64,000 bases of DNA from NCBI GenBank assembly GCA_964519245.1, contig CAZFLK010000005.1:1-64000 (forward strand), in the 5' to 3' direction. The translations under genes and the position numbers were made by a program. Within the stretch, counting starts at the first letter, position 1, and the number at the start of each line of letters is the position of its first letter. Under the pieces are notes generated by a model. It searched no databases. It saw nothing but the letters and a program-made list of their open reading frames with translations, and had not been told where the DNA came from. Below are positions 9,284-18,086 of this stretch, in pieces. This stretch comes from JAYPEY01 sp964519245. Lineage in GTDB: Bacteria; Verrucomicrobiota; Verrucomicrobiia; Limisphaerales; JAYPEY01.

Positions 9284-10195
9284 TCAGCCGAATCGGCCGG
9301 TCACGTAGTCTTCGGTTTGTTTCTTTGAGGGGTTGGTGAAGATCTTGGACGTCTCGTCGAATTCAATGAGCTTGCCGAGATAGAGAAACGCGGTCTGGTC
9401 GGAGATGCGCGCGGCCTGCTGCATGTTGTGCGTGACGATCACGATGGTGAAATCCTTCTTCAGTTCGAGGATCAGGTCTTCGATCTTTGCGGTGGCCACG
9501 GGATCCAACGCGGAGCAGGGCTCGTCCATGAGCAGGATCTCGGGGCGGTTGGCGATGGCGCGGGCGATGCAGAGTCGCTGTTGCTGACCGCCGGAGAGGC
9601 TCAGGCCGCTGTCGTGCAGTCTGTCCTTTACCTCGTCCCAAAGCGCGGCCGACTTGAGGCTGCGTTCGACGGTTTCATCAAGGGCGCTCTTGTCCTTCAC
9701 GCCCGCAACGCGAAGGCTGTAGACAACGTTCTCGTAAATCGACTTCGGGAACGGATTGGATTTCTGGAAGACCATTCCGATTCGTTTGCGAAGCGAAATG
9801 ACCTCGAGATGCGGGTGGTAGATGCTGACGCCCTTGATCTTGATGTCGCCCTTGTGGCGTACGCCGTCGATCAGGTCGTTCATCCGGTTCAGGTTGCGGA
9901 GGAGGGTTGTCTTGCCGCAGCCGGAGGGGCCGATCAGCGCGGTCACGTGTTTCTCAGGCATCTCCAGGCTGATGTCATGGAGTACTTGGGCCTGGCTGTA
10001 GAAAAAGTCGAAATTGACGATTTCGATCAGTTTTGGATCGAAGTCCTCCGCCGGCGGGGACTTGGGTTCAGCGGCTTCGACGCGCAGTTCCCTGCGGTCG
10101 TCCTGACCTGCGGCGTCGGACGCGGACGCCGGTTTGTCTTGGACCTGTTCCATGGTGTCGCGGTCGGCGGATGGTGTTGAAAGTAGGGCGGACAT
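9284..10195 (-). CDS. pstB: Phosphate ABC transporter ATP-binding protein PstB
   Basis: The protein has 303 residues. Walker A is GPSGCGKTT (89-97), the ABC signature is LSGGQQQR, Walker B is ILLMDEP, and the H-loop is in IVTHNMQQAARISD. It powers phosphate import through PstC-PstA at the cytoplasmic face of the inner membrane. The first 55 or so residues are an acidic, Ala/Pro-rich extension absent from typical PstB (about 250-260 residues). An internal Met at residue 15 (MEQVQD) could be the true start but would leave most of the extension in place. It lies between pstA (34-base spacer) and phoU. Confidence 0.96.
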   Translation of the reverse strand: MSALLSTPSADRDTMEQVQDKPASASDAAGQDDRRELRVEAAEPKSPPAEDFDPKLIEIVNFDFFYSQAQVLHDISLEMPEKHVTALIGPSGCGKTTLLRNLNRMNDLIDGVRHKGDIKIKGVSIYHPHLEVISLRKRIGMVFQKSNPFPKSIYENVVYSLRVAGVKDKSALDETVERSLKSAALWDEVKDRLHDSGLSLSGGQQQRLCIARAIANRPEILLMDEPCSALDPVATAKIEDLILELKKDFTIVIVTHNMQQAARISDQTAFLYLGKLIEFDETSKIFTNPSKKQTEDYVTGRFG

Positions 10196-10229
10196 GCAAT
10201 CGTAATGCTTGAAGCGAGTGTAGGTCGGC

Positions 10230-11936
10230 TCAAAAGGCTCCCGTCGAGTAGCGGCGACGGAGGCGTTCGCGAATGACGATCGCGCCGAGATTCAATATGA
10301 CAACCAGGGCGATCAGCAGCAGGGTGGTGGCAAAGACCATGGGCTTGGCGGCTTCTGCGTCCGGGGATTGAAAGCCCAGGTCGTAGATGTGGAAACCGAG
10401 GTGCATGAATTTCTGGTCGAGGTGGACGAAGGGGAAGGTCGCGTCGATGGGCAGGTCCGGCACGTGTTTGATGACGCCCACCAGCATCAGGGGCGCGACC
10501 TCGCCGGCGCCCCGGGCCATGGCAAGGATGAGGCCTGTCAGAATGCCGGGAGCCGCCGCGGGCAGGACAACGCGTTGGATGGTCTGCCACTTGGAGGCGC
10601 CGCAGGCGAGCGAACCCTCGCGCACGCCGCGTGACACCGACGCCAGCGCCTCCTCGGTCGCCACGATCACGACGGGAACGGTCATCAACGCCAGGGTCAG
10701 CGAGGCCCACAGGATGCCGCCCGTGCCAAAGGTGGGCGTGGGCAACCGATCGCTGAAGAAGAGGGAGTCGATGGTCCCGCCTGCGAAGTAGACAAAGAAG
10801 CCGAGTCCGAACACGCCGAAGACGATCGACGGCACGCCCGCCAGGTTGTTCACCGCGATGCGCACGGCCTGCACGGTCGCGCCCTGCCTCGCGTACTCGC
10901 GAAGATAGATCGCCGCCATGACGCCGAAGGGCATGACGGCGATGCTCATGAGCAGGGTCATGGCGAAGGTGCCGAAGATCGCGGGAAAGATGCCGCCTTC
11001 GGTGTTGGCGTTGCGCGGTTCGTCCGTGAGGAAGACCCAGATGTTCCTCAGGAACAAACCCACGCGTTGAAGTCCGCCCAGTCGATTCGGGTGATAGTAG
11101 TGGATGATGTCGCCGACGGAGATGGTCCGCTCCTGACCGGACATCAGTCGGTAGACGAGCTTCACCGTCTCCTGCTCGTCCCGGAGGCCGCGCGCCTTGG
11201 CCGCCAACGTCTCGTATCGGGCCTGGAGTTCGGAGCGTTGGGGTTCGATCTCCGCGATCCTGGCCTGGATGTCCGCCCCGGATTCCGCTTTCTCCTCGAG
11301 CGTGCGCTGCCGACGGCTGAGCTTTTCCAACCTGGCGTTGATGCGTCCGACGTCCTTCTTCTCGATGTGATGGATTTCATCTCTCCGTTCGTTGGCCTCC
11401 TTGACGAGTCGTTCCAACTCCGCGGGAAACTCCGCGGCGTCCGCGGCCAATGATTTCTCTCCGTCGAACTGAATTCTCAGCGGGGTTCCGATGGCGGGGC
11501 CGCCATCTATTCGTTCCAGTTTGACGATGCTCCCGGGCTGTTCGGTGGACTTGATGTCGGCGACGTCGAGAAACTTGAAGGAGAGGCCGTAGACATCGCG
11601 GTTGGCCACAAAGAGTTGCATCTCCATGTGGGGGATGTCGGAATCGCTGCTTGCCTGAATCGTTCTAGACCGTTTCTCCTGCCGCATCGTCAGCTCGCCT
11701 CCGTAGGTCGCCGCACCGATCAACTTGAATGGGCTGTCGTCCTTCAATGTGACCTGCACGACGCGGCGGGGCCAGAATGCCTCGACGCCCTTGACGACCA
11801 CGAGCCCCATGAGGAAGACCACCATGATGAGGCCGGCGGCCAGGCCCATCGAGGTGAGCCACACGTAGGCTTCGCCCGGCGACTTCACGGCGGGCCCGAA
11901 CGAGCCTGTGGCATTAGGTTTCTCTTGGGCGGCCAT
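10230..11936 (-). CDS. pstA: Phosphate ABC transporter permease PstA, long form with periplasmic coiled coil
   Basis: The protein has 568 residues, roughly twice a classical PstA. A single TM helix (about 27-50) is followed by a large extracytoplasmic insert to about residue 310. The insert contains a charged coiled coil (about 150-255, with EKLSRRQRTLEEK). The canonical BPD-type permease follows with about six TM helices and the EAA loop GASKWQTIQRVVLP, which contacts PstB. It forms the membrane channel with PstC. The pstC stop and pstA start are one base apart, so translation is probably coupled. Long PstA/PstC pairs are known in several Gram-negative groups. The role of the insert is not established. 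Confidence 0.92.
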   Translation of the reverse strand: MAAQEKPNATGSFGPAVKSPGEAYVWLTSMGLAAGLIMVVFLMGLVVVKGVEAFWPRRVVQVTLKDDSPFKLIGAATYGGELTMRQEKRSRTIQASSDSDIPHMEMQLFVANRDVYGLSFKFLDVADIKSTEQPGSIVKLERIDGGPAIGTPLRIQFDGEKSLAADAAEFPAELERLVKEANERRDEIHHIEKKDVGRINARLEKLSRRQRTLEEKAESGADIQARIAEIEPQRSELQARYETLAAKARGLRDEQETVKLVYRLMSGQERTISVGDIIHYYHPNRLGGLQRVGLFLRNIWVFLTDEPRNANTEGGIFPAIFGTFAMTLLMSIAVMPFGVMAAIYLREYARQGATVQAVRIAVNNLAGVPSIVFGVFGLGFFVYFAGGTIDSLFFSDRLPTPTFGTGGILWASLTLALMTVPVVIVATEEALASVSRGVREGSLACGASKWQTIQRVVLPAAAPGILTGLILAMARGAGEVAPLMLVGVIKHVPDLPIDATFPFVHLDQKFMHLGFHIYDLGFQSPDAEAAKPMVFATTLLLIALVVILNLGAIVIRERLRRRYSTGAF

Positions 11937-11937
11937 G

Positions 11938-14238
11938 TCAGACGGTCTTGTATTTCTCGCGCAGGCGGTGCCGCAGGATTTCGGCGACAGTGTTCACCAG
12001 AAAGGTGAGGACGAACAGGACCATGGCTCCGAGGAAGAGGGTCCGGTAAAGCGTGCCATGCACGGGAGCTTCCGGCAGCTCCACGGCGATGTTGGCGGAA
12101 AGTGTCCGCATGCCGGAAAAGATGTTCCACTCCATGATCGGGGTGTTGCCGGTGGCCATGACCACGATCATGGTCTCGCCGACCGCGCGCCCCAGGCCGA
12201 TCATCACCGCCGAGAAAATGCCGGCCGAGGCCGTGGGGACGATCACCCGGATGGCGGTCTGCCAGCGGCTTGCCCCCAGCGCCAGGGACGCGCTTCGCAA
12301 GGCTCCGGGCACGCTGGAAAGGGAGTCCTCGGCGATGGTGAAGATGATGGGGATGACCGCAAAGCCCATCATGAAACCGACCACCAGCGAATTGCGTTGT
12401 TGGAAATCCGCGGAGGCCGCCTGCGGCCACCAGAGCCGGAAGTCAGCGACATTGCCGCCGGCGGCTTGGTCCTGGACGACAAAAAGCGCCCGTTCGAGGG
12501 CGGGACCGGCGTCCCAGCAGATCCAAGCGCCGACGAACAACACGGGGATGAAGTAAATGAACTCCGTTCCGGGCCTGATCCACGCGCGCAGGTGAATCGG
12601 GAGGGCGGACCAGCCGTAGCCCACGGCCATCGAGAGCAGCGGCAAAAAGACCGCCATAAGCAGGATCGACGGCACCCGGTCCTCAATCAGCGGCGCCAGC
12701 CAGAGCGCGGCGAGAAAGCCCAGCACGACCGATGGCAGCGACGCCATGATCTCCATGGTGGGCTTGATCGTGGTGCGAAATCTCGGGCTCGCGAATTGCG
12801 AGGTGTAGATCGCGGCCAACAGGGCGATCGGAAAGGCGATCAACATCGCGTAGAACGTCCCCTTCAACGTCCCGACGATCAGCGGAATCATGGACAGCTT
12901 GGGCTCAAACTCATCCGAACCGCCGGTTGACTGCCAGACATAGGCCGGCTCGCTGGAGCCCTCGTACCAGAGCTTCCCGAACAGGGCCTTGAAACTGGAT
13001 TCAGGATGCGGGTCGTCCAGCGAATACAGGCGCAGTTGATTCTGATCGTCGAGCAGCGCAATGCGGTCGTACTTGCTGTTCATGCGCCCGAGCGACGGCG
13101 TGAAGGAGAGCGTCTCCTCCCAGCGGACCTTCTCCGTGGTGGCGTAACGCAGGCTGACGGTGTCGCCGCTGCCGATGAGGAAGGCCTTGTTGCGCAGACT
13201 GCGCGCAAAGAACGAGCCGGCCCCCGGGAGATTGTCAAATTGCTTGGTCAGGCCGAACAGGCGTGTGTCGCCTCCCGGCGGGATGTAGAGGCTGAACAAG
13301 CGGTTGGATCCCTCCGGGTTGGTGAAGACCAGGGTGACATCGCCGAAGAGATGATGCATCGAGGCAATCTTGCCGGAGCCAGGATCGTCAAAGGGGCGGA
13401 AGGTCTGCCGCAGCGCAAAAACCTCCTCCTCGTCGTCGTAATGGAAGTAGAACACTTCGCCCGCGTCGGAACGGGCGATGACGCTGGACGCCGAGCTGTC
13501 CACCAACAGGTCGACCAACACGCCCGTCGTCCGGTCTGTCAGATCAAACTCGTCGACGACGCTGATCTCGCCGCCGCCGAACAGGCCGGCCTCCTGCTCC
13601 AGCAGGGCCGCGTGCAGTTTCATCCGGCCGCCGACCTCCTGGAGGACGGCCACGACCTTGATGTCCTCGTCGTCGCCGAGGCCGATCTTCCGGATGGGCG
13701 CGCCCTCGGCGCCGATCTCCAGGAAGGCGCCGGCTTCGGCCGTTGCGTTCATCACGCGGGCGCCGTCGACGAACTCGCTTTCATACTCGATGTTGACGAT
13801 GGCGAACAGTCCGTCGGCCGTGCCGCAGACGATGTCCTGGCGCTGGGGATGATAGCTGAAGGCGGTGAACGCGGCCTCCTCCTCGAACTCCGGATCCAGT
13901 TCGAACTGACCGCGATCGCCGACGAGGTCGATCAACGTGATTCTGCCGGTCGCGTCCAGCAGGAACGGAAGTTCCGCGTATTCATCGACGCCCAAGGCGC
14001 GGTAGTCGGCGGCTTGAAGTTCCCGGGTCGAAACGGGCTCGACTTCGGCGCCGCGGAAGAGGGGCAGGATCTGCCAGAGGATGAAGACCGCGATTCCGAG
14101 GACCAGGGTGATGACCGACACGCCCCCAACCTTGATGAACCGGGTCATGAACCGATCCATCAGCAGGGTCGAACGCGCCGGAACAAAGCGTTCCGGAATG
14201 GGAACCTGATCGGGCGTCTTGTCGTCTGGGACGGGCAT
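11938..14238 (-). CDS. pstC: Phosphate ABC transporter permease PstC, long form
   Basis: The protein has 766 residues. A first TM helix (about 35-55) precedes a periplasmic region to about residue 430. That region is made of short beta-strand-like stretches of about 40 residues, suggesting a propeller-like fold. The permease domain occupies the C-terminal 300 residues, with about six TM helices and the EAA motif ALGASRWQTAIRVIVP followed by GRAVGETMIVVMATGNTP, typical of PstC. It is the channel half that receives phosphate from PstS. The propeller reading is an inference from sequence texture, while the permease call is firm. Confidence 0.92.
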   Translation of the reverse strand: MPVPDDKTPDQVPIPERFVPARSTLLMDRFMTRFIKVGGVSVITLVLGIAVFILWQILPLFRGAEVEPVSTRELQAADYRALGVDEYAELPFLLDATGRITLIDLVGDRGQFELDPEFEEEAAFTAFSYHPQRQDIVCGTADGLFAIVNIEYESEFVDGARVMNATAEAGAFLEIGAEGAPIRKIGLGDDEDIKVVAVLQEVGGRMKLHAALLEQEAGLFGGGEISVVDEFDLTDRTTGVLVDLLVDSSASSVIARSDAGEVFYFHYDDEEEVFALRQTFRPFDDPGSGKIASMHHLFGDVTLVFTNPEGSNRLFSLYIPPGGDTRLFGLTKQFDNLPGAGSFFARSLRNKAFLIGSGDTVSLRYATTEKVRWEETLSFTPSLGRMNSKYDRIALLDDQNQLRLYSLDDPHPESSFKALFGKLWYEGSSEPAYVWQSTGGSDEFEPKLSMIPLIVGTLKGTFYAMLIAFPIALLAAIYTSQFASPRFRTTIKPTMEIMASLPSVVLGFLAALWLAPLIEDRVPSILLMAVFLPLLSMAVGYGWSALPIHLRAWIRPGTEFIYFIPVLFVGAWICWDAGPALERALFVVQDQAAGGNVADFRLWWPQAASADFQQRNSLVVGFMMGFAVIPIIFTIAEDSLSSVPGALRSASLALGASRWQTAIRVIVPTASAGIFSAVMIGLGRAVGETMIVVMATGNTPIMEWNIFSGMRTLSANIAVELPEAPVHGTLYRTLFLGAMVLFVLTFLVNTVAEILRHRLREKYKTV

Positions 14239-14320
14239 GCGAAGCCGGGAGCTAATCCGTAAGGGGGTGGGGAGTAAAGGCGGAGTTGTTCACGCGTTGT
14301 TGGCCGCCTTTCAACAATAA

Positions 14321-14348
14321 ACGGGGGCGGATGATGCTCCGCCCCCGT
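14321..14348 (-). terminator. Hairpin between pstS and pstC (attenuator or processing stem)
   Basis: A perfect 10-base-pair stem (14321-14330 with 14339-14348, arm ACGGGGGCGG) has an 8-base loop and is followed on the minus strand by TTATTGTTGA, a weak T-rich run. It lies between the pstS stop and the pstC start. A partial terminator or mRNA-stabilising stem here would explain high PstS and low permease output, as is common in pst operons. Confidence 0.6.
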
Positions 14349-14372
14349 TCGTGGTGATTGATGACGGATCGG

Positions 14373-15359
14373 TCACTTCTTGGACACGAGTTCGGCCTCG
14401 GCTTTGGCGGCCTTGCCCGGCATCGCGAAGTAGCCGTCCTTGATCACGATCTCCTGCCCCTGCTTGGACAGCGCGAACTTGATGAACTCGGCGGTCAGCT
14501 TGTCCAGTTCCTGCCCCGGCTTCTTGTTGACGTAGATCAGCAGGAAGCGGGCGAGCGGGTATTTGCCGGAGAGGCTGTTCTGCGCGGTGGCCTCGTAGGC
14601 CTTGCGCTTTGCGGCCAGGGGAACGGCGCGCACACCGGAGGTCTTGTAGCCGATGCCGGAGTAGCCGATGCCGCCGAGGTCGCTGGCGATGCCCTGCACG
14701 ACCGAGGAGGAGCCGGGCTGTTCCTTGACCGTGGATTTGTAGTCGCCGCCGTCGAGCGCCACCTTCTTGAAGTAGCCGTAGGTGCCGGAGGCGCTGTTGC
14801 GGCCGTAGAGGGAAACCGGTCGACCGGCGAGGGGGGCGGTCACGCCCAGATCGCCCCAGCGTTTGATCTCCTTGCCGCCGCGCTTGCGGGTGCTGGAGAA
14901 CATGCCGTCCACGTCCTTGAGGGACAGGGACTTCACCGGGTTGTCCTTGTGGACATAGACGGCGAGCGCGTCGATGGCCACGCGGATCGGCTGCGGCTTG
15001 TAGCCGAAGGCCTTCTCAAAGGCGTCGACTTCGGAGCTCTTCATTTCCCGGCTCATGGGGCCGAGTTGGGCCGCGCCCTGGATGAGCGCGGGCGGCGCGG
15101 TGGAGGAGCCCTTGCCCTCGACCTGGATCTTCACGTTCGGATAGATCGCCTTGAACCCCTCGCTCCAGAGAGCCATGAGGTTGTTGAGCGTGTCGGAGCC
15201 GACCGCGTTGAGGTTGCCGGAGACGCCGCTGACGGGTTTGTAATCGGGCAGCGTGGGATCGACCTTGGCCGCCTGGGACCTGCCGTTGGTGACGGCCAGT
15301 CCCAAGATCATGGCGGCAAGGGCAACCGGTTTCGTGGTGTTGAACCAGTGTTTTTTCAT
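14373..15359 (-). CDS. pstS: Phosphate-binding periplasmic protein PstS
   Basis: From the chosen ATG the protein has 328 residues, with a signal peptide MKKHWFNTTKPVALAAMILG and probable cleavage after Ser-Gln-Ala. Ligand-loop motifs are VGSDTLNNLM near the N-terminus and GRNSASGTYGYF in the middle, the expected phosphate-contacting segments of PstS. It captures periplasmic phosphate for PstCAB. The frame stays open upstream to a TTG at 15422 and an ATG at 15374. The TTG lies inside the putative PHO box (15412-15438), so it cannot be a good start. ATG 15359 leaves about 53 bases between box and start, matching the other boxed genes. Confidence 0.94.
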   Translation of the reverse strand: MKKHWFNTTKPVALAAMILGLAVTNGRSQAAKVDPTLPDYKPVSGVSGNLNAVGSDTLNNLMALWSEGFKAIYPNVKIQVEGKGSSTAPPALIQGAAQLGPMSREMKSSEVDAFEKAFGYKPQPIRVAIDALAVYVHKDNPVKSLSLKDVDGMFSSTRKRGGKEIKRWGDLGVTAPLAGRPVSLYGRNSASGTYGYFKKVALDGGDYKSTVKEQPGSSSVVQGIASDLGGIGYSGIGYKTSGVRAVPLAAKRKAYEATAQNSLSGKYPLARFLLIYVNKKPGQELDKLTAEFIKFALSKQGQEIVIKDGYFAMPGKAAKAEAELVSKK

Positions 15360-15411
15360 CGTGTTTGTTTGCATGTGCGCCGGCAGTCTCGCAGGAGGAA
15401 CTATCGGGACT

Positions 15412-15438
15412 GTGACGGCCAAGTGACGAACAGGTAAC
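15412..15438 (-). promoter_or_regulatory. Putative PHO box (three half-sites) upstream of pstS
   Basis: On the minus strand GTTAC, GTCAC and GTCAC occur at an exact 11-nt period (plus-strand coordinates 15434-15438, 15423-15427 and 15412-15416). PhoB binds pairs of such half-sites spaced 11 nt apart. A GATAGT hexamer six bases further downstream could be the -10 element. The site lies between the porin stop and pstS, so pstS likely has its own promoter. Confidence 0.7.
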
Positions 15439-15455
15439 GAATCGGCCGATCTGGC

Positions 15456-16850
15456 TCAATAGTTCATCTGCAACTGGAAGCCGACGCGGTCGGCGTTGGT
15501 CGTTGAGGCGTAAGGGAACACGCCGGTGTTGGTGCGCTCGAAGGTCTTGGTGTACTGGATGGCGACCTCGACGAACTTCCAAGGCGACCACTCGACGCCG
15601 AAGTCCAGTTCGTTGACGACCGAGGCGGGGGCGTTGGAGGCGAACTTGCGGCCGCCGTCATAGTAGTTCCAACGCGTGTAGGGGAAGAAGCGACCCCAGC
15701 CGGTGTCCGCCTTGTAGTAGGCCATCAGGTAACCGCCGTGCAGGGTGTCGGACCCCACGCTGAGCGCGTCGCCGCTGAGGCTGGGGCCGCGTCCGACGTT
15801 CCATTCCGCCTCGAGGCCCCAGGGCTGGGGATAGAGGATGAAGCTGAGGCCGGCGCGCTGATCGCGGACGCCGTCGCGGCCGACAGCAGGCGCGGCCAGG
15901 GGGCCGGCTCCATCGGGATCGGACGTGCTGACCTGGAACTCGCCATGATAGGCCTGGGCGCCAATCTCAAGGAAGCGGCCGTTCTGGAACTGGAAGGGAT
16001 AGCTCGCCCTGACGACGGTGTGAACCAGACCGTTCGCGTCATTCCGGTTCGGGCCCTGCCCGTTGTAGACGCCGAAGCCAAGCATGCCGTAGTTGCCGGA
16101 ATGCTTGAGCCCGAGCTTCTTGATCTCTTTGAAGCGATCCTGGACCCGCTTGGGCGTCCAGTAGAAGAACGCGGCGAGATCGCGCTCGTTCTCGAGGGCG
16201 CTGTTCAAGGCGTCCGCTCGTTCCAGCGGGGCGCGGTTCTGACTGGATTGCAGGTTGACGAAGCCGAAAGGCACTTTTGATTGACCGAGGCGGATGCGAT
16301 ACTCCTTGTCCGAGTCGAGCGAAATGTCGCCATAGAGGTCGCGCATCTGAACGCCAAAACCGCCGCCGACCGAGGCTGCGAAGTCCATCTGGGCGTAGAG
16401 GTAGAGGCGCTCGGCGACATCGCCGGAAAACTTGATGCGTCCGCGACGGATGCGGAGCGATTCGCGGTCGCGCGCCGAACCATCGTTCGGCACGTTCAGG
16501 ATGGCGCCGCTCTGGTTCATGAGGCTCGTATAGCGGACCTGGGTATAGCCGGCCAACTTGACCTTCTCGTACCATTTGTCCTTGAACCGGCTCTTCAATT
16601 TGTCGTCCAGCATCTGGTCCAAGGTGGACTTGCCCTCTTCGGTCTCGGCGTAGGCGTCAACCGAACGCATGCCCGTCGCGGCGGGTTGCGGTTTCGAGTC
16701 GGCGGCTTCCTTCTGGACGGAAGCGGCCTCCTCCTTCGTCAGGACGCCTTTCTTGATCAGGATGTCCAGCAGGGCGTCGTTGGATTGCGCTTGCGCTCCC
16801 AAGCAGGAGCTTGCCAGTGCGAGAGCCGCCGCAATTCGTTTCATTCTCAT
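15456..16850 (-). CDS. Phosphate/polyphosphate-selective porin (OprP/OprO family)
   Basis: The protein has 464 residues with a signal peptide (MRMKRIAAALALASS, cleaved after AQA). A short helical N-terminal segment (about 25-60, KKGVLTKEEAASVQKEA) is followed by a beta-barrel typical of the OprP/O family. The strands alternate aromatic and polar residues, with RLGQSKVPFGF, and the last residue context is FQLQMNY, close to an outer-membrane C-terminal signature. It would let phosphate or polyphosphate cross the outer membrane. Its promoter faces the multi-site PHO-box array at 16905-17084, and the pst operon lies directly downstream. Anion selectivity is inferred from family and context. Confidence 0.88.
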   Translation of the reverse strand: MRMKRIAAALALASSCLGAQAQSNDALLDILIKKGVLTKEEAASVQKEAADSKPQPAATGMRSVDAYAETEEGKSTLDQMLDDKLKSRFKDKWYEKVKLAGYTQVRYTSLMNQSGAILNVPNDGSARDRESLRIRRGRIKFSGDVAERLYLYAQMDFAASVGGGFGVQMRDLYGDISLDSDKEYRIRLGQSKVPFGFVNLQSSQNRAPLERADALNSALENERDLAAFFYWTPKRVQDRFKEIKKLGLKHSGNYGMLGFGVYNGQGPNRNDANGLVHTVVRASYPFQFQNGRFLEIGAQAYHGEFQVSTSDPDGAGPLAAPAVGRDGVRDQRAGLSFILYPQPWGLEAEWNVGRGPSLSGDALSVGSDTLHGGYLMAYYKADTGWGRFFPYTRWNYYDGGRKFASNAPASVVNELDFGVEWSPWKFVEVAIQYTKTFERTNTGVFPYASTTNADRVGFQLQMNY

Positions 16851-16904
16851 TTAGAGTTTCGAGTTCGGTTCGGTTGTTGGTTGATTTTGGAAGTGGCGGA
16901 TCGT

Positions 16905-17084
16905 GTTACGCCCGTGTCACACGAAAATGGCGGCCATGTTACGATTACGTGACAGAAACCCGTTCCAACTGGGGTTTTGCCCCTGTTTGTTACGGTCAAG
17001 TGGCGTTTTATCAACGGGTTACGTTCTTGTGACATCGGTTGCTTTGATTGTTACAAATCGAGTTTCTCATTACGGGCAGGTCAT
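16905..17084. promoter_or_regulatory. Array of five putative PHO boxes
   Basis: Half-site pairs with an 11-nt period start at 16905 (GTTAC/GTCAC), 16938 (GTTAC/GTGAC), 16989 (GTTAC/GTGGC), 17018 (GTTAC/GTGAC) and 17069 (ATTAC/GTCAT). A lone GTTAC lies at 17050. Four of the five share TGTTACG or GGTTACG as the left part. The site nearest the porin is 55 bases from its ATG, the same distance as at pstS. GTNAC half-sites read similarly on both strands, so the array could serve both the porin and the PhoU-like gene. Confidence 0.65.
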
Positions 17085-17289
17085 TTTTCAATTCATCTGG
17101 ATGGGGCCAGAGCGAAACAGATCGTTATCTCGCGGTGTGCGCAGCCTCCGGGATATGGTCGCACTTCTCTGCTTCGTTCCGTAAAGACATGGTCTGATCG
17201 CATTCCTCCAGCCGCCGGAAACACCTGATGGGCAGCGTTGGCAAAAATACTAATCTCGGATTGTTTGACCGTTGAACTGAGGCGATTGA

Positions 17290-17306
17290 GACCCCATATT
17301 GGGGTC
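17290..17306. promoter_or_regulatory. Perfect inverted repeat just upstream of the second PhoU gene
   Basis: The arms GACCCCA and TGGGGTC flank a three-base loop (TAT), ending 19 bases before the ATG. It could be an operator or an RNA hairpin in the leader. Nothing else supports either reading. Confidence 0.4.
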
Positions 17307-17325
17307 CAAGAACCCTTGATCCGCC

Positions 17326-18009
17326 ATGTGGAAAGAACTGTTTAATATCGCCGGTAACCAGAATCTTCAGACCCAGGCGCACGAGCAGGCCGTGGCCATG
17401 CTTGACACCGACTGGACGATGTTCCAGGCCTCGGTCGATTCCCTGCGCAACTCCGACAGCGGGGAGATCGCGATCGACATCTATGCCAAGGACAAAGAGG
17501 TCAACCGCGCCGAGCGCGACATTCGGCGGAAGATCTTCACCCATTTCAGCGTCTCAGGAAGCGGAGATCTCTCTGCGGGGCTGGCGTTGGCGACCGTCGT
17601 CATCGACATCGAGCGCATCGGGGACTACACGAAGAACATCTACGATCTGGCGCGCAAACATCCTGCCCGCCTGTTTGCTGGCGGCTTGGAGGGTGAGTTG
17701 AAAACGGTGGAGGAGGACGTGACCTCTCTGTTCCGGGATATGATCCAAGCTTACAAGAACGAGGATCTCGACCTTTGCCGTAAAGTGATGGAGGGATACA
17801 AGAGCGGCGTGTCCACGGCCTGCGATGAAATCAACAACGCGATTGTTGCCGGCGAGGCGGACGACCTGAGCGTCGCCGATGCGGGGTGCGTGACGTTGTA
17901 TGTCCACTACCTGAAGCGCATTGCCAGCCATTCGCGGACGATCGTCAGCGGTTTGGTGAATCCATTTCCGCGAATTGGCTACAAGGAGAAGGCGGACGCG
18001 GAGATCTGA
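17326..18009 (+). CDS. PhoU-domain protein (second PhoU paralogue)
   Basis: The protein has 227 residues, all helical. PhoU-like motifs are IERIGDYTKNIYDLARKH in the first half and LKRIASHSRTIVSGLVNP in the second, giving the two-domain PhoU layout. It differs clearly from the phoU at 8598. It lies immediately before, and convergent with, a Na/Pi symporter. In many bacteria, PhoU-domain proteins accompany such symporters and modulate them, so a role in sensing or gating phosphate uptake is likely. The start ATG is preceded by the hairpin at 17290 and by the PHO-like array about 240 bases upstream. Confidence 0.85.
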   Translation: MWKELFNIAGNQNLQTQAHEQAVAMLDTDWTMFQASVDSLRNSDSGEIAIDIYAKDKEVNRAERDIRRKIFTHFSVSGSGDLSAGLALATVVIDIERIGDYTKNIYDLARKHPARLFAGGLEGELKTVEEDVTSLFRDMIQAYKNEDLDLCRKVMEGYKSGVSTACDEINNAIVAGEADDLSVADAGCVTLYVHYLKRIASHSRTIVSGLVNPFPRIGYKEKADAEI

Positions 18010-18086
18010 AACGGACCGCGGACATGCGCCGAGGCTCCGTGGGAAAAGGATGCCCCGGCGGGGAGTTCATTCCAACGCGACGCTGA

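Larger units (their letters stand above)
16851..17325. other. Divergent intergenic region with regulatory repeats
   Basis: These 475 bases separate the divergently transcribed porin and second PhoU-like gene. They are noticeably more AT-rich than the genes and contain five GTNAC pairs of 11-nt period (listed separately) and a perfect hairpin at 17290-17306. No believable gene is present. Confidence 0.8.
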
